NCBI RefSeq assembly: GCF_047549485.1
Contig: NZ_CP180191.1
Location: 2,418,001-2,482,000, forward strand
Length of the DNA: 64,000 bases
Direction: 5' to 3'
Source of the DNA: Piscinibacterium candidicorallinum
GTDB taxonomy: Bacteria > Pseudomonadota > Gammaproteobacteria > Burkholderiales > Burkholderiaceae_C
The position numbers and the translations under genes are program-made. The notes beneath the pieces are model-generated. The model saw only the letters and a list, made by a program, of their open reading frames with translations, was not told the origin of the DNA and ran no database searches. How positions within the stretch are numbered: position 1 is the first letter of the stretch; each line of letters begins with the position of its first letter. Of this stretch, positions 40,428 through 49,468 are shown one piece after another.

Positions 40428-41531
40428 TCAGGTCTCTTTCGAAATGGTTTTGCCCGCTTTGATGGCGGAAACGACGGCCGCACCCATCTCAGCCGTACCC
40501 ACCTTGGTGGTACCGGCTTCGAAGATGTCTGCAGTGCGCAGACCTTGGGCGAGAACAGACTTCACGGCGGATTCGATCGTGTCGGCCGCGTCGGGCCGGT
40601 TAAATGTGTACCGCAGCATCATAGCCGCCGACAGAATGGTGGCCAGCGGGTTGGCCACGCCCTTGCCGGCGATGTCCGGCGCCGAGCCGTGGCTGGGCTC
40701 ATACAGGCCGAAGTTGCGGGCGTTCAGCGAGGCGCTGGGCAGCATGCCGATCGAACCTGTGAGCATGGCAGCTTCGTCGGACAGGATGTCGCCAAACATG
40801 TTGCCGGTCACGATCACGTCGAACTTCTTGGGTGCCTTGACGAGCTGCATGGCGGCGTTGTCCACGTACATGTGGTCCAGAGCCACGTCTGGGTACTGGG
40901 CCGAGACCTCGATCATGATGTCCTTCCAGAACTGAAAGGTCTCCAGGACGTTCGCCTTGTCCACGCTGGTCAGGCGCTTGCCGCGCTTGCGGGCGGCCCC
41001 GAAGGCCACGTGTGCGATGCGCTCGACTTCCGGGCGCGAGTAGCGCATGGTGTCAAAGGCCTCCGGCGCGCCGGCAAATTCACCGTCTGGACTTTCGCGC
41101 CGGCCGCGCGGCTGGCCGAAATAGATGTCGCCTGTCAGCTCACGAATGATCAGGATATCCAGACCCGCCACCACCTCCGGCTTGAGCGAGGAGGCATTGG
41201 CGAGTTCCGGGTACAGGATGGCCGGGCGGAAATTGGCGAACAGCCCGAACTGCTTGCGCAGGCCGAGAATCGCCTGCTCGGGGCGCAGCTTGCGCTCCAA
41301 GCTGTCGTATTTCCAGTCGCCCACGGCGCCGAACAGGATGGCGTCCGCCTTGCGGCAGACCTCAAGCGTCGATTCCGGCAGCGGGTGGCCGTGCGCCTCG
41401 TAGGCCGCGCCCCCGACTGGTGCGTGGCCGTACTCCAGGGGCAGGCTCAGCGCATCCAGAACGGCGATGGCTTGGGTAACGATTTCGGTGCCGATGCCGT
41501 CACCGGGCAGAACTGCGATCTTGAGCGTCAT
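40428..41531 (-). CDS. leuB: 3-isopropylmalate dehydrogenase
   Basis: A 367-residue enzyme: KIAVLPGDGIGTEIVTQAIAVLDAL, ILIIRELTGDIYFGQPRG, DNAAMQLVKAPKKFDVIVTGNMFGDILSDEA and PSHGSAPDIAGKGVANPLATILSAAMML. It oxidises and decarboxylates 3-isopropylmalate in leucine synthesis. Its ATG overlaps the leuD stop by 4 nt. Confidence 0.97.
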   Translation of the reverse strand: MTLKIAVLPGDGIGTEIVTQAIAVLDALSLPLEYGHAPVGGAAYEAHGHPLPESTLEVCRKADAILFGAVGDWKYDSLERKLRPEQAILGLRKQFGLFANFRPAILYPELANASSLKPEVVAGLDILIIRELTGDIYFGQPRGRRESPDGEFAGAPEAFDTMRYSRPEVERIAHVAFGAARKRGKRLTSVDKANVLETFQFWKDIMIEVSAQYPDVALDHMYVDNAAMQLVKAPKKFDVIVTGNMFGDILSDEAAMLTGSIGMLPSASLNARNFGLYEPSHGSAPDIAGKGVANPLATILSAAMMLRYTFNRPDAADTIESAVKSVLAQGLRTADIFEAGTTKVGTAEMGAAVVSAIKAGKTISKET

Positions 41532-42187
41532 CGAATGATTTGCGGTTGAGTCGGCGCGAGCCAGGGTTGCGTGGCCAGACGGTGCGCTTCGAAAGCGCGG
41601 ATCTTGTCGGCATGGCGCAGGGTCAGCCCGATGTCATCGAAGCCGTTGATCAGGCAGTACTTGCGAAACGCGTCAATCTCGAAGGCGTAGCGGCGACCGT
41701 CCGGTGTGATGACCACCTGCTCAGGAAGATCCACGGTGAGCTGATAGCCGTTGAACGCTGCCGTCTCGTTGAACAGGTGATCGACTTCAAGCTCGGTGAG
41801 CACGATGGGCAGCAGGCCGTTCTTGTAGCAGTTGGTGAAGAAGATGTCGGCAAAGCTCGGCGCAATCACGGCTGCAAAGCCGTACTGCTGCAGTGCCCAG
41901 GGCGCATGCTCGCGGCTGGAGCCGCAGCCGAAATTCTTGCGGGCCAGCAGGACGCTGGCGCCCTGGTAGCGCGGCTGGTTGAGGACGAAGTCCGGGTTCA
42001 GCGGGCGCGTGCTGTTATCCCGGCCGGGTTCGCCACGATCCAGGTAGCGCCACTCATCGAACAGATTGGGGCCGAAGCCGGTCTTGCGGATCGACTTGAG
42101 AAACTGCTTGGGGATGATGGCGTCGGTATCCACGTTGGCGCGATCCAGCGGTGCCACCAGCCCAGTGTGTACGGTGAATTTGTCCAT
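41528..42187 (-). CDS. leuD: 3-isopropylmalate dehydratase small subunit
   Basis: A 219-residue swivel-domain subunit: VDTDAIIPKQFLK, FGCGSSREHAPWALQQYGFAAVIAPSFADIFFTNCYKNGLLPIVL. Pairs with LeuC to isomerise isopropylmalate. It starts 2 bp after leuC and overlaps leuB by 4 nt. Confidence 0.97.
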   Translation of the reverse strand: MDKFTVHTGLVAPLDRANVDTDAIIPKQFLKSIRKTGFGPNLFDEWRYLDRGEPGRDNSTRPLNPDFVLNQPRYQGASVLLARKNFGCGSSREHAPWALQQYGFAAVIAPSFADIFFTNCYKNGLLPIVLTELEVDHLFNETAAFNGYQLTVDLPEQVVITPDGRRYAFEIDAFRKYCLINGFDDIGLTLRHADKIRAFEAHRLATQPWLAPTQPQIIR

Positions 42188-42189
42188 GC

Positions 42190-43611
42190 TTACATCACCC
42201 GGCTGACGTCAACAAAGCGGCCTTCGATGGCTGCAGCAGCCGCCATGGCCGGGCTGACCAGGTGCGTGCGCCCCCCCGCACCCTGGCGGCCTTCGAAGTT
42301 GCGGTTGCTCGTGGAGGCGCAACGCTCACCCGGCTCAAGCTTGTCGGCATTCATGGCCAGGCACATGGAGCAGCCGGGCTCGCGCCACTCAAAGCCCGCA
42401 TTGCGAAAAACCGTGTGCAGTCCTTCGGCTTCAGCCTGCGCCTTCACCAGCCCCGAGCCCGGTACCACCATCGCCAGCTTCACATTGCCGGCCACGCGCC
42501 TGCCCAGCTTGCGCACGACACCCGCGGCCTCGCGCAGATCTTCGATGCGCGAGTTGGTGCACGAGCCGATGAAGACCTTGTCGATGCGGATGGCGTCGAT
42601 CGGCGTGTTGGGTTCAAGCCCCATGTAGGTCAGTGCGCGCTCGTAGCCGCTGCGACGGGTCGGGTCGCTCTCACGGTCCGGGTCCGGCACGCGGCCGTCG
42701 ATGCCCACCACCATCTCGGGCGAAGTGCCCCAGGTCACCTGCGGGCGGATCTCCTCGGCGCGCAGGTCCACGATCTTGTCGAAGTGCGCGCCCTCGTCGC
42801 TGTGCAGCGTGCGCCAGTGCGCCACCGCCTGCTCCCAGGCCACGCCTTGCGGTGCAAAAGGTCGTCCCCGCACGTACTCGATGGTCTTGTCGTCCACGGC
42901 CACCAGACCGGCGCGGGCGCCGGCTTCAATGGCCATGTTGCACACCGTCATGCGCCCTTCCATCGACAGACTGCGGATGGCGCTGCCGGCAAATTCAATC
43001 GTGTATCCGGTGCCACCGGCCGTGCCGATCCTGCCGATGATGGCCAGGACCACATCCTTGCCCGACACCCCGGGAGCCAGCTTGCCCTCCACGCGGATGA
43101 GCATGTTCTTCGCCTTCTTGGCGAGCAGGCACTGCGTGGCGAGGACGTGCTCGACCTCGCTCGTGCCAATGCCGTGAGCCAGGGCACCGAAGGCGCCATG
43201 GGTGGAGGTGTGGGAGTCGCCGCACACCACCGTCATGCCGGGCAGGGTTGCGCCCTGTTCCGGACCCATCACATGGACGATGCCCTGCTGCCTGGACAGG
43301 AACGGGAAGTAGGCCGCGGCACCGAACTGCTTGATGTTGGCATCCAGCGTCACGATCTGCTCGCGGCTCACAGGATCGACCACGCCATCCAGCCCCTTGT
43401 CCCAGCCTGTGGTGGGCGTGTTGTGGTCTGCCGTTGCAACAATGCTGGAGACGCGCCAGGGGGTGCGCCCTGCCTGCCGAAGCCCCTCGAAGGCCTGCGG
43501 GCTCGTGACTTCATGAACCAGATGCCGATCGATATAGATCAGCGCGGTGCCGTCGTCTTCCTGGTGAACGAGATGTGCGTCCCAGAGCTTGTCGTAGAGG
43601 GTCTTGGCCAT
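42190..43611 (-). CDS. leuC: 3-isopropylmalate dehydratase large subunit
   Basis: A 473-residue aconitase-superfamily protein: YIDRHLVHEVTSPQAF, VVCGDSHTSTHGAFGALAHGIGTSEVEHVLATQ, IGSCTNSRIEDL, and the 4Fe-4S cysteines of REPGCSMCLAMN plus the GSC cysteine. First gene of leuCDB on the minus strand. A CATAAT-like -10 lies upstream, but its -35 is not clear. Confidence 0.97.
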   Translation of the reverse strand: MAKTLYDKLWDAHLVHQEDDGTALIYIDRHLVHEVTSPQAFEGLRQAGRTPWRVSSIVATADHNTPTTGWDKGLDGVVDPVSREQIVTLDANIKQFGAAAYFPFLSRQQGIVHVMGPEQGATLPGMTVVCGDSHTSTHGAFGALAHGIGTSEVEHVLATQCLLAKKAKNMLIRVEGKLAPGVSGKDVVLAIIGRIGTAGGTGYTIEFAGSAIRSLSMEGRMTVCNMAIEAGARAGLVAVDDKTIEYVRGRPFAPQGVAWEQAVAHWRTLHSDEGAHFDKIVDLRAEEIRPQVTWGTSPEMVVGIDGRVPDPDRESDPTRRSGYERALTYMGLEPNTPIDAIRIDKVFIGSCTNSRIEDLREAAGVVRKLGRRVAGNVKLAMVVPGSGLVKAQAEAEGLHTVFRNAGFEWREPGCSMCLAMNADKLEPGERCASTSNRNFEGRQGAGGRTHLVSPAMAAAAAIEGRFVDVSRVM

Positions 43612-43662
43612 GGTGAGTTGCTGCAGTGCAACGGTCGATTATGCAGCAGCACTCTGAGCCCA

Positions 43663-43682
43663 AACTGACGCAAACGTCAGTT
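43663..43682. promoter_or_regulatory. 8-bp perfect inverted repeat between the MFS gene and leuC
   Basis: AACTGACG (43663-43670) and CGTCAGTT (43675-43682) pair around CAAA. Only TTT follows on the minus strand, so it may be a weak MFS terminator or an operator ahead of leuC. Confidence 0.4.
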
Positions 43683-43695
43683 CGGCCAAGCCTTG

Positions 43696-44871
43696 TCAGG
43701 CGCCGGATTCATCGGCGAAGCGGCGATGCGCACGCATGCTCAGGTAGCCCGTCACCAGACCCAGGGCACAGAGTGCGCTGGCCATCCAAAAGGCGGCCGA
43801 TGGCGCGATCCCTTCCCACAGCCGTGAGGCCGCCAGTGCGCCCACAGTGCCGCCCACCCCATACGAGACACTGAAGTAGGTCGCCTGCCCGCGAGCAGCC
43901 AAGGCGCCGGCAAACCAGCCCTGCAGAATGCCGATGCAGCAGCTGTGGTGCACCGCGAAAGTGATGGCATGCAGCGCGGCAGCCACGAGCAGCAGGGGCA
44001 GTGAGTTCGGGAACGCGGCGATGAGTGCAAAGCGCGGGACGGCGACTGCCAAGCTCAGCAGCAGCAGACCGTACAGGGACGCTCGCGCGATCCAGCGGCG
44101 CTGCGTCCAGAACACCGCGATCTCGAACACCACGCCCACCGCCCACAGAAATCCGATCATGGCCTTGCTGTAGCCATGGCGGTCCAGGTACAGGGAGTAG
44201 AAGGCGTACATGGCCGAATGCGCGGCCACCATGAAGAAGGCCGACGCAAAGTAGAAGGCCACATCCGGCCGCTTGAGCTGGCCCCAGAACGACGGCGCGG
44301 CGGCGTGGTCATGCACTTGCCCACTGCCGGGAATCCGAACTGCGGCGAGCACCACGATCACGATCAATGCAAGCCCGGCCTGCGGCCACCAACCGATGCC
44401 GGCCCACTCAAAGAAGGGCCCGCCGGCCAGCACCAGCACCACGAAACCCAGCGAGCCCCACAGGCGCAAACGCCCGTAGAGAGAAATGTCGCCCTTGAGT
44501 GCGTCCACGGCCAGGGTTTCGGCCAGCGGCGCCTGGGCAGACACAAAGAGCTGCACCAGCATCATGACCGCGAAGAAGGCCCAGAACCGTTCCACGAACA
44601 GGAAGCCGGCAAACAACACCGCTGCCGTGAGTGCGGTCGCAGCCATCAGTCGCTCCGGCCGGCCGGTCGTGTCTGCCACATGCCCCCAGATATTGGGCAA
44701 CACAATGCGCAGGGCCTGCATGGCGGCGGTCAGGTAGCCGATCTGCGCTGCCGTGTAGCCGAGGTGATCGGCATACAGCGGCATGTAGGGGTTGGTCAGC
44801 CCCACATAGGCGAAGTAGGCAAATAGATAGGCCGCGACGGCGCGCGCGCCGGGGCTCATGGCCACGCTCAT
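43696..44871 (-). CDS. MFS permease of the HcaT (3-phenylpropionate/sugar) type
   Basis: A 391-residue, 12-helix transporter: YLFAYFAYVGLTNPYMPLYADHLGYTAAQIGYLTAAMQALRIVLPNIWGHVADTTGRPERLM matches the MFS_1-like family to which HcaT belongs. FYSLYLDRHGYSKAMIGFLWAVGVVFEIAVF marks the second half. Substrate cannot be read. It stands alone between aroC and leuC. Confidence 0.85.
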   Translation of the reverse strand: MSVAMSPGARAVAAYLFAYFAYVGLTNPYMPLYADHLGYTAAQIGYLTAAMQALRIVLPNIWGHVADTTGRPERLMAATALTAAVLFAGFLFVERFWAFFAVMMLVQLFVSAQAPLAETLAVDALKGDISLYGRLRLWGSLGFVVLVLAGGPFFEWAGIGWWPQAGLALIVIVVLAAVRIPGSGQVHDHAAAPSFWGQLKRPDVAFYFASAFFMVAAHSAMYAFYSLYLDRHGYSKAMIGFLWAVGVVFEIAVFWTQRRWIARASLYGLLLLSLAVAVPRFALIAAFPNSLPLLLVAAALHAITFAVHHSCCIGILQGWFAGALAARGQATYFSVSYGVGGTVGALAASRLWEGIAPSAAFWMASALCALGLVTGYLSMRAHRRFADESGA

Positions 44872-44887
44872 GCGCGACGCTCCAGCC

Positions 44888-44970
44888 CTGACAAGAAAGG
44901 CGAGATCGGCTCTGGGTGCGGATCTTCAGACCAAAACTGCTGAAGACCCGCACCAGACAAGCGGAAAGGC
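44888..44970. repeat. Dispersed intergenic repeat, copy 5
   Basis: On the minus strand GCCTTTCCGCTTGTCTGG (44970-44953) is identical over 18 bases to 52052-52069. GGTGCGG-AT-CTTCAG (44915-44929) pairs with CTGAAG-AC-CCGCACC (44940-44954) around a 10-base loop. ACAAGAAAGGCGA (44891-44903) is shared with copy 2. It sits between aroC and the MFS gene. Confidence 0.7.
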
Positions 44971-44991
44971 ACTGCAGACCCCACCGGCCGC

Positions 44992-46095
44992 CTATGCGTC
45001 TTGCTGGCGGGCAGCAACGTCCGGCGTATCCACCTTCACGTCTGCGCACTGGGCGCGGTGCAGCAGCGCATGGTCCATGAGCACGAGTGCGAGCATGGCC
45101 TCGGCGATCGGCGTGGCGCGTATGCCCACGCAGGGGTCGTGGCGGCCGAAGGTCTCCACCGTGGTGGCTTCGCCGCTGCGCGTGATGCTGGCCTTGGGTG
45201 TGCGAATCGAACTGGTGGGCTTGATGGCGATGTTCACCGTGACCGGCTGGCCGGTGGAGATGCCACCCAGCACACCACCCGCGTTGTTGCTGGCAAAGCC
45301 GGCAGCGCTCATTTCGTCGCCATGCTGGCTGCCGCGCTGCGCGACGCTGGCAAAGCCGGCGCCAATCTCCACGCCCTTGACGGCATTGATGCCCATCATG
45401 GCGTAGGCAATGTCGGCATCCAGCCGGTCGTACAGCGGCGCACCCAGACCCACAGGCACGCCGGTCGCCTCCACGTGAATGCGCGCGCCGCAGCTGTCGC
45501 CCGCCTTGCGCAGGGCATCCATGTAGGCCTCCAGCTCGGTGACATCCGCCACCGCAGCAAAGAAGGGGTTGTTGGGTACATGGGCCCAATCCTCGAAGCC
45601 GATCTCCAGCTCGCCCACGGCCGACATGCGGCCGCGCACCTGCGTGCCGAATTGGTCCGCCAGCCACTTCTTGGCTACAGCACCGGCCGCGACCATAGGG
45701 GCTGTGAGGCGGGCCGAGGAACGGCCGCCACCGCGCGGATCACGGATGCCGTACTTCATCCAGTAGGTGTAGTCGGCATGGCCCGGGCGGAAGGTGTCGA
45801 GGATGTTGCCGTAGTCCTTGCTGCGCTGATCGGTGTTGCGGATCAGCAGGCAAATGGGCGCACCGGTGGTCTTGCCTTCGAAGACGCCGGAGAGGATCTC
45901 CACGCGGTCGTCTTCCTGGCGCTGCGTGACGTGACGCGAGGTGCCGGGCTTGCGTCGATCCAGATCCGGCTGCATGTCCGCCTCGGACAGCGCCAGGCCC
46001 GGCGGGCAGCCGTCGATCACGCAGCCGATGGCCGGACCATGCGATTCGCCGAAGTTCGTGACTGCAAAAAGCTTGCCGAAGGTGCTGCCTGACAT
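44992..46095 (-). CDS. aroC: Chorismate synthase
   Basis: A 367-residue FMN enzyme: TNFGESHGPAIGCVIDGCPPGL, DLDRRKPGTSRHVTQRQEDD, RPGHADYTYWMKYGIRDPRGGGRSSARLT and HDPCVGIRATPIAEAMLALVL. It converts EPSP to chorismate. Start and length are standard. Confidence 0.97.
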   Translation of the reverse strand: MSGSTFGKLFAVTNFGESHGPAIGCVIDGCPPGLALSEADMQPDLDRRKPGTSRHVTQRQEDDRVEILSGVFEGKTTGAPICLLIRNTDQRSKDYGNILDTFRPGHADYTYWMKYGIRDPRGGGRSSARLTAPMVAAGAVAKKWLADQFGTQVRGRMSAVGELEIGFEDWAHVPNNPFFAAVADVTELEAYMDALRKAGDSCGARIHVEATGVPVGLGAPLYDRLDADIAYAMMGINAVKGVEIGAGFASVAQRGSQHGDEMSAAGFASNNAGGVLGGISTGQPVTVNIAIKPTSSIRTPKASITRSGEATTVETFGRHDPCVGIRATPIAEAMLALVLMDHALLHRAQCADVKVDTPDVAARQQDA

Positions 46096-46120
46096 GGAAC
46101 CCTGTTCTCCTCGCCGGGCA

Positions 46121-46717
46121 TTATGCCGGCCAGCCTTTCAGCGCGAGCCACAGCGCCACACCAACCAGCGCAAGCGCCATGGCCCGGTTGAACCACGCGA
46201 GACGTGCACCAACGGCAAGCCACTCCCGGAGCTGCGCGCCAATCCACGCCCAGACAAGATTCGTGATGAGGCCGTTGAATGCAAAACCCGCCAGCACAGC
46301 GGCGTGCCATGCCGGGGTGTTGTGCGGCGTCTGGGCGATGGCGGTGAGCGCCAGCATCCAGATCTTGGCGTTCAGCAGGCAGTTGAGCAGCCCCGCCGAG
46401 ACGCCGATGCTCGCATGGGCTTCCTTCTGAACGAGTACGCGGGTGTTGGCGATCTTCCAAGCCAGCCACACCATGTAGGCCGTGCCTGCAAGCAGCAAGC
46501 TGACGCGCAGCGCCGGATGAGCATTGAGCACCGCGGCCAGGCCGGCCGCCGTCACGGCATAGGCGGCTGCAAAACCCAGCGTCACCCCAAGAATGAACGG
46601 CAGCGCACCCCGCACGCCGTAGTTCACGCCCAGCACGGTAGAGACAGCCGTGTTTGCGCCAGGCGTGATCGTGCCCGCCGCCAGAAAGGCAAATACGGCC
46701 AGCCAGTCGCCAATCAT
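46121..46717 (-). CDS. LysE-family amino-acid exporter
   Basis: A 198-residue protein with six helices and the family beginning LAVFAFLAAGTITPGANTAVSTVLGVNYG (P-G-A/P-N motif). It has AGTAYMVWLAWKIANTR and an ending GVALWLALKGWPA. It exports amino acids or homoserine-type compounds; substrate unknown. It lies 25 bp upstream of aroC and 8 bp after the LplT-PlsC gene. Confidence 0.9.
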   Translation of the reverse strand: MIGDWLAVFAFLAAGTITPGANTAVSTVLGVNYGVRGALPFILGVTLGFAAAYAVTAAGLAAVLNAHPALRVSLLLAGTAYMVWLAWKIANTRVLVQKEAHASIGVSAGLLNCLLNAKIWMLALTAIAQTPHNTPAWHAAVLAGFAFNGLITNLVWAWIGAQLREWLAVGARLAWFNRAMALALVGVALWLALKGWPA

Positions 46718-46725
46718 CCGCGGGG

Positions 46726-48630
46726 CTACTTCCAGTCGCCGCGCAGCGCGAGCGTGGTATCGCGCAGGCCTTCAGGGCTGACGGCATCAGGCTGCACGGG
46801 CAGTCCGACGGCGATCCCCACCTTGGTATTGAAGCCGCGGCGCAGCGGCGCGCTCATGGCCGGGCCATCTTTGCGCGAGAAGAAGCTGCCCCAGAATCCA
46901 CGCAGCGCGATCGGCACCACCGGCACCGGGTCGCGCTCCAGGATCTTCATCACCCCGCCCTTGAACGGGCCCATCTCGCCGTCATGCGTGATGGCGCCTT
47001 CCGGGAAGATCAGCACCAGCTCGCCATCGCGCAGCTCGCGGCTGACCTCATCGAACGCGCGCTGATAAACCTCCGGGTCCTGCTTGGCCGAGCAGATGGG
47101 AATGGCTTTGGCGGTGCGGAAAAACCAGGACAGAAACGGGATGCGGAAGATGTTGCGGTCCATCACGAAGCGGATCGGCCGCGGGCTGATCGCCATCAGC
47201 ACCACGGCATCCACAAAGCTCACGTGGTTGGCCGTGAGCAGGGCCGCGCCCGTGGCGGGAATGCGATCCGTGTCTTCCTTCTTCACGCGGTAGATGGTGT
47301 GCACCAGGATCCATGCGATGAAGCGCAGCAGGAACTCCGGCACCAGCAGGAAGATGTAGGCCGCCACCAGCGCATTGAGCAGCCCCGTTACGAGGAAGAG
47401 TTGCGGGATCGTGAAGCCCAGCTTGCCCAGCAGCACGGCACCCATGCCCGCGCTGACCACCATGAACAGGGCATTCAGGATGTTGTTGGCCGCAATGATG
47501 CGTGAGCGGTGTGTGGCCTCGCCGCGCGTCTGGATCAGCGCATACAGCGGCACGGAATAGAAGCCTGCAAACATCGACAGCAGGAACAGATCGATGATGA
47601 CGCGCCAGTGCGCCGAATTCGCAAGGAAGGCACCCACGCCCACCTGCCCCACCGGCGCGAGGCCCCGGCTGGCGAAGTAGAGATCGATCGCGAACACGCT
47701 CATGCCGATTGAGCCGAAGGGCACCAGGCCAATCTCCACCATGCGGCCCGAAAGACGCTCGCACAGCACGCTTCCCACGCCGATACCAATCGAGAACACC
47801 GCCAGCAGCAGGGTCACCACGCCTTCATTGCCGCCGAGCACATCCTTGGAGAACACCGAGAACTGCGTGAGGAAGGTGGCGCCGAAGAACCACAACCAGC
47901 TGATCCCAAGCAGGGAGCGAAACACCACGATGTCCTTGTGCGCCAGCTTCAGGTTGCGCCAGGTCTCCGAGAACGGGTTCCAGTTGATCTTCAGAGCGCC
48001 ATCCACCGGCGCGGTCTTCGGGATCATCAGGCTGGCGGCCAATCCCACAAACGCCACAACCAAGGTGGTGGCCGCAGCCAGCGTCACACCCGTGGCCGCC
48101 GCGCCTGGTTCGCTCTTCATCAGGAAACCTGCCCCCATGGTGCCCAGCAGGATGGCCACGAAGGTGCCCATCTCCACCAGACCGTTGCCGCCCACGATCT
48201 CGTCAGGCCGCAGATGCTGCGGCAGGTAGGCGAACTTGGCCGGACCGAAGAGCGTGGAGTGCAGGCCCATCAGGAAAGTGGTGACGAGCAGCAACGGCAG
48301 ATTCTTGCTGATGAAACCCACCGCACCGACGAGCATGAATGCGACTTCCAGCACCTTCACCAGACGCATCACCTGCGTGACACCGTAGCGGTCGCTCAAC
48401 TGCCCGCTGGTCGCCGAGAACAGCACAAAAGGCAGCACAAACAGCGCCGCAATCAGATTCACCACCAGCGCCGGGTTGGCGGCATTGATTTCCGCCGCGT
48501 GGTAGGTCACCAGCAGCGTGAAGGCGAACTTGAAGATGTTGTCATTGGCCGCGCCGCAGAATTGCGTGAGAAAGAACGGCGCAAAGCGGCGCTGCGACAG
48601 CAGCGACCACTGGCTGTGCTCGGTGGACAT
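46726..48630 (-). CDS. LplT-type MFS transporter fused to a PlsC-like acyltransferase
   Basis: A 634-residue fusion. Residues 1 to about 430 form a 12-helix MFS unit (FAPFFLTQFCGAANDNIFKFAFTLLVTYHA, DRYGVTQVMRLVKVLEVAFMLVG). Residues about 440-634 are a glycerophosphate acyltransferase domain with NHVSFVD (the H-x4-D motif) and FPEGAIT. The known relative, Aas-type fusions, also carries a C-terminal acyl-ACP/CoA synthetase, missing here. It should flip lysophospholipid inward and re-acylate it, but must take acyl donors from another enzyme. Fusion boundary shows no frameshift. Confidence 0.92.
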   Translation of the reverse strand: MSTEHSQWSLLSQRRFAPFFLTQFCGAANDNIFKFAFTLLVTYHAAEINAANPALVVNLIAALFVLPFVLFSATSGQLSDRYGVTQVMRLVKVLEVAFMLVGAVGFISKNLPLLLVTTFLMGLHSTLFGPAKFAYLPQHLRPDEIVGGNGLVEMGTFVAILLGTMGAGFLMKSEPGAAATGVTLAAATTLVVAFVGLAASLMIPKTAPVDGALKINWNPFSETWRNLKLAHKDIVVFRSLLGISWLWFFGATFLTQFSVFSKDVLGGNEGVVTLLLAVFSIGIGVGSVLCERLSGRMVEIGLVPFGSIGMSVFAIDLYFASRGLAPVGQVGVGAFLANSAHWRVIIDLFLLSMFAGFYSVPLYALIQTRGEATHRSRIIAANNILNALFMVVSAGMGAVLLGKLGFTIPQLFLVTGLLNALVAAYIFLLVPEFLLRFIAWILVHTIYRVKKEDTDRIPATGAALLTANHVSFVDAVVLMAISPRPIRFVMDRNIFRIPFLSWFFRTAKAIPICSAKQDPEVYQRAFDEVSRELRDGELVLIFPEGAITHDGEMGPFKGGVMKILERDPVPVVPIALRGFWGSFFSRKDGPAMSAPLRRGFNTKVGIAVGLPVQPDAVSPEGLRDTTLALRGDWK

Positions 48631-48931
48631 TCAGACTCCCTCGATGACGGACAGGTGCGCACTCTGCGGTGCGTGGCCGCCAAGCGTACAGCGAGGGATG
48701 CGGCGAGCTATGCGGCGGCTACGGGGAGTAGCGCAATGAGCGACTCAAGGCTGTTGCGCCAGCGGCAGCCGGGAAGAACACGATCGAGACACGAAACACA
48801 GGACGAAAGGCAGCCACAGCGCATGAAAGTGCCGGGTGAGCGTAGCGAGCGTGCCGCAGCGCCGCCGAGGAGCGCAGACGTACGGGCAGTACGTCGAGCA
48901 CCGGACGCGGCGATCCGGCGCGCGCAGTAGC
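48631..48931. other. Gap between the LplT-PlsC gene and the CBS gene
   Basis: This 301-bp region is gene-free. It holds a hairpin-rich 122-bp unit with inverted ends (listed separately) and shorter frames without coding character. Confidence 0.5.
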
Positions 48932-48946
48932 TCAACCGGTACTTTC
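48825..48946. repeat. 122-bp unit bounded by inverted repeats, overlapping the CBS gene 3' end
   Basis: GAAAGTGCCGG (48825-48835) and CCGGTACTTTC (48936-48946) are inverted copies with one mismatch. Inside, GACGTAC (48877-48883) and GTACGTC (48889-48895) form a perfect hairpin. The right arm supplies the last codons of the CBS gene. The form is that of a small mobile or REP-like element. Confidence 0.5.
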
Positions 48947-49384
48947 CTCGGGTTCGGGCCAGTCGCGGATATAGGCCTTCAGCATCTTGTTCTCGAAGCT
49001 CTGCGCTTCAAGCACCGCCTTGGCCACGTCGTAGAAAGAGATCACGCCCAACAGCGTGCGGGCATTCATCACCGGCAGGTAGCGGGTGTGCTTCTCGAGC
49101 ATCATGCGGCGCACCTCGTTGACCTCGGTGTCCGGCGTGCAGGTCATGGGCGCGTCATCCATCACGCTGCGGATCAGGGTGCTGCCGACGCTGCCGTTCT
49201 GCTTGTGCAGGGTCTCGATGATTTCCCGGAAGGTCAGCATGCCGACCAGGTCGCCGTGTTCCATGACGACCAGCGAGCCGATGTCGCGCTCGGCCATGGT
49301 CTTGATGGCTTCGGCGAGCGGCATGTCCGGGTTGGCGGTGAACAGCACGTCGCCCTTGACTTTCAGGATCTCGTAAACCTTCAT
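48932..49384 (-). CDS. CBS-domain-pair protein
   Basis: A 150-residue protein consisting of two CBS motifs: ADPDMPLAEAIKTMAERDIGSLVVMEHGDLVGMLTFREI-like (about 20-58) and TPDTEVNEVRRMMLEKHTRYLPVMNARTLLGVISFYDVAKAVLE (about 78-121). It should bind adenine nucleotides and act as an energy sensor; no catalytic domain is attached. The final residues (EESTG) are encoded by the right arm of the 48825-48946 unit. Divergent from metY. Confidence 0.9.
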   Translation of the reverse strand: MKVYEILKVKGDVLFTANPDMPLAEAIKTMAERDIGSLVVMEHGDLVGMLTFREIIETLHKQNGSVGSTLIRSVMDDAPMTCTPDTEVNEVRRMMLEKHTRYLPVMNARTLLGVISFYDVAKAVLEAQSFENKMLKAYIRDWPEPEESTG

Positions 49385-49468
49385 GGCGCCTCCTCGTGCT
49401 CACGCTCGTCTCAGGGGTTCGACAGATACTATCCCAGCCTCGTTTGATTGCAACCGCGGGCCCATCCC

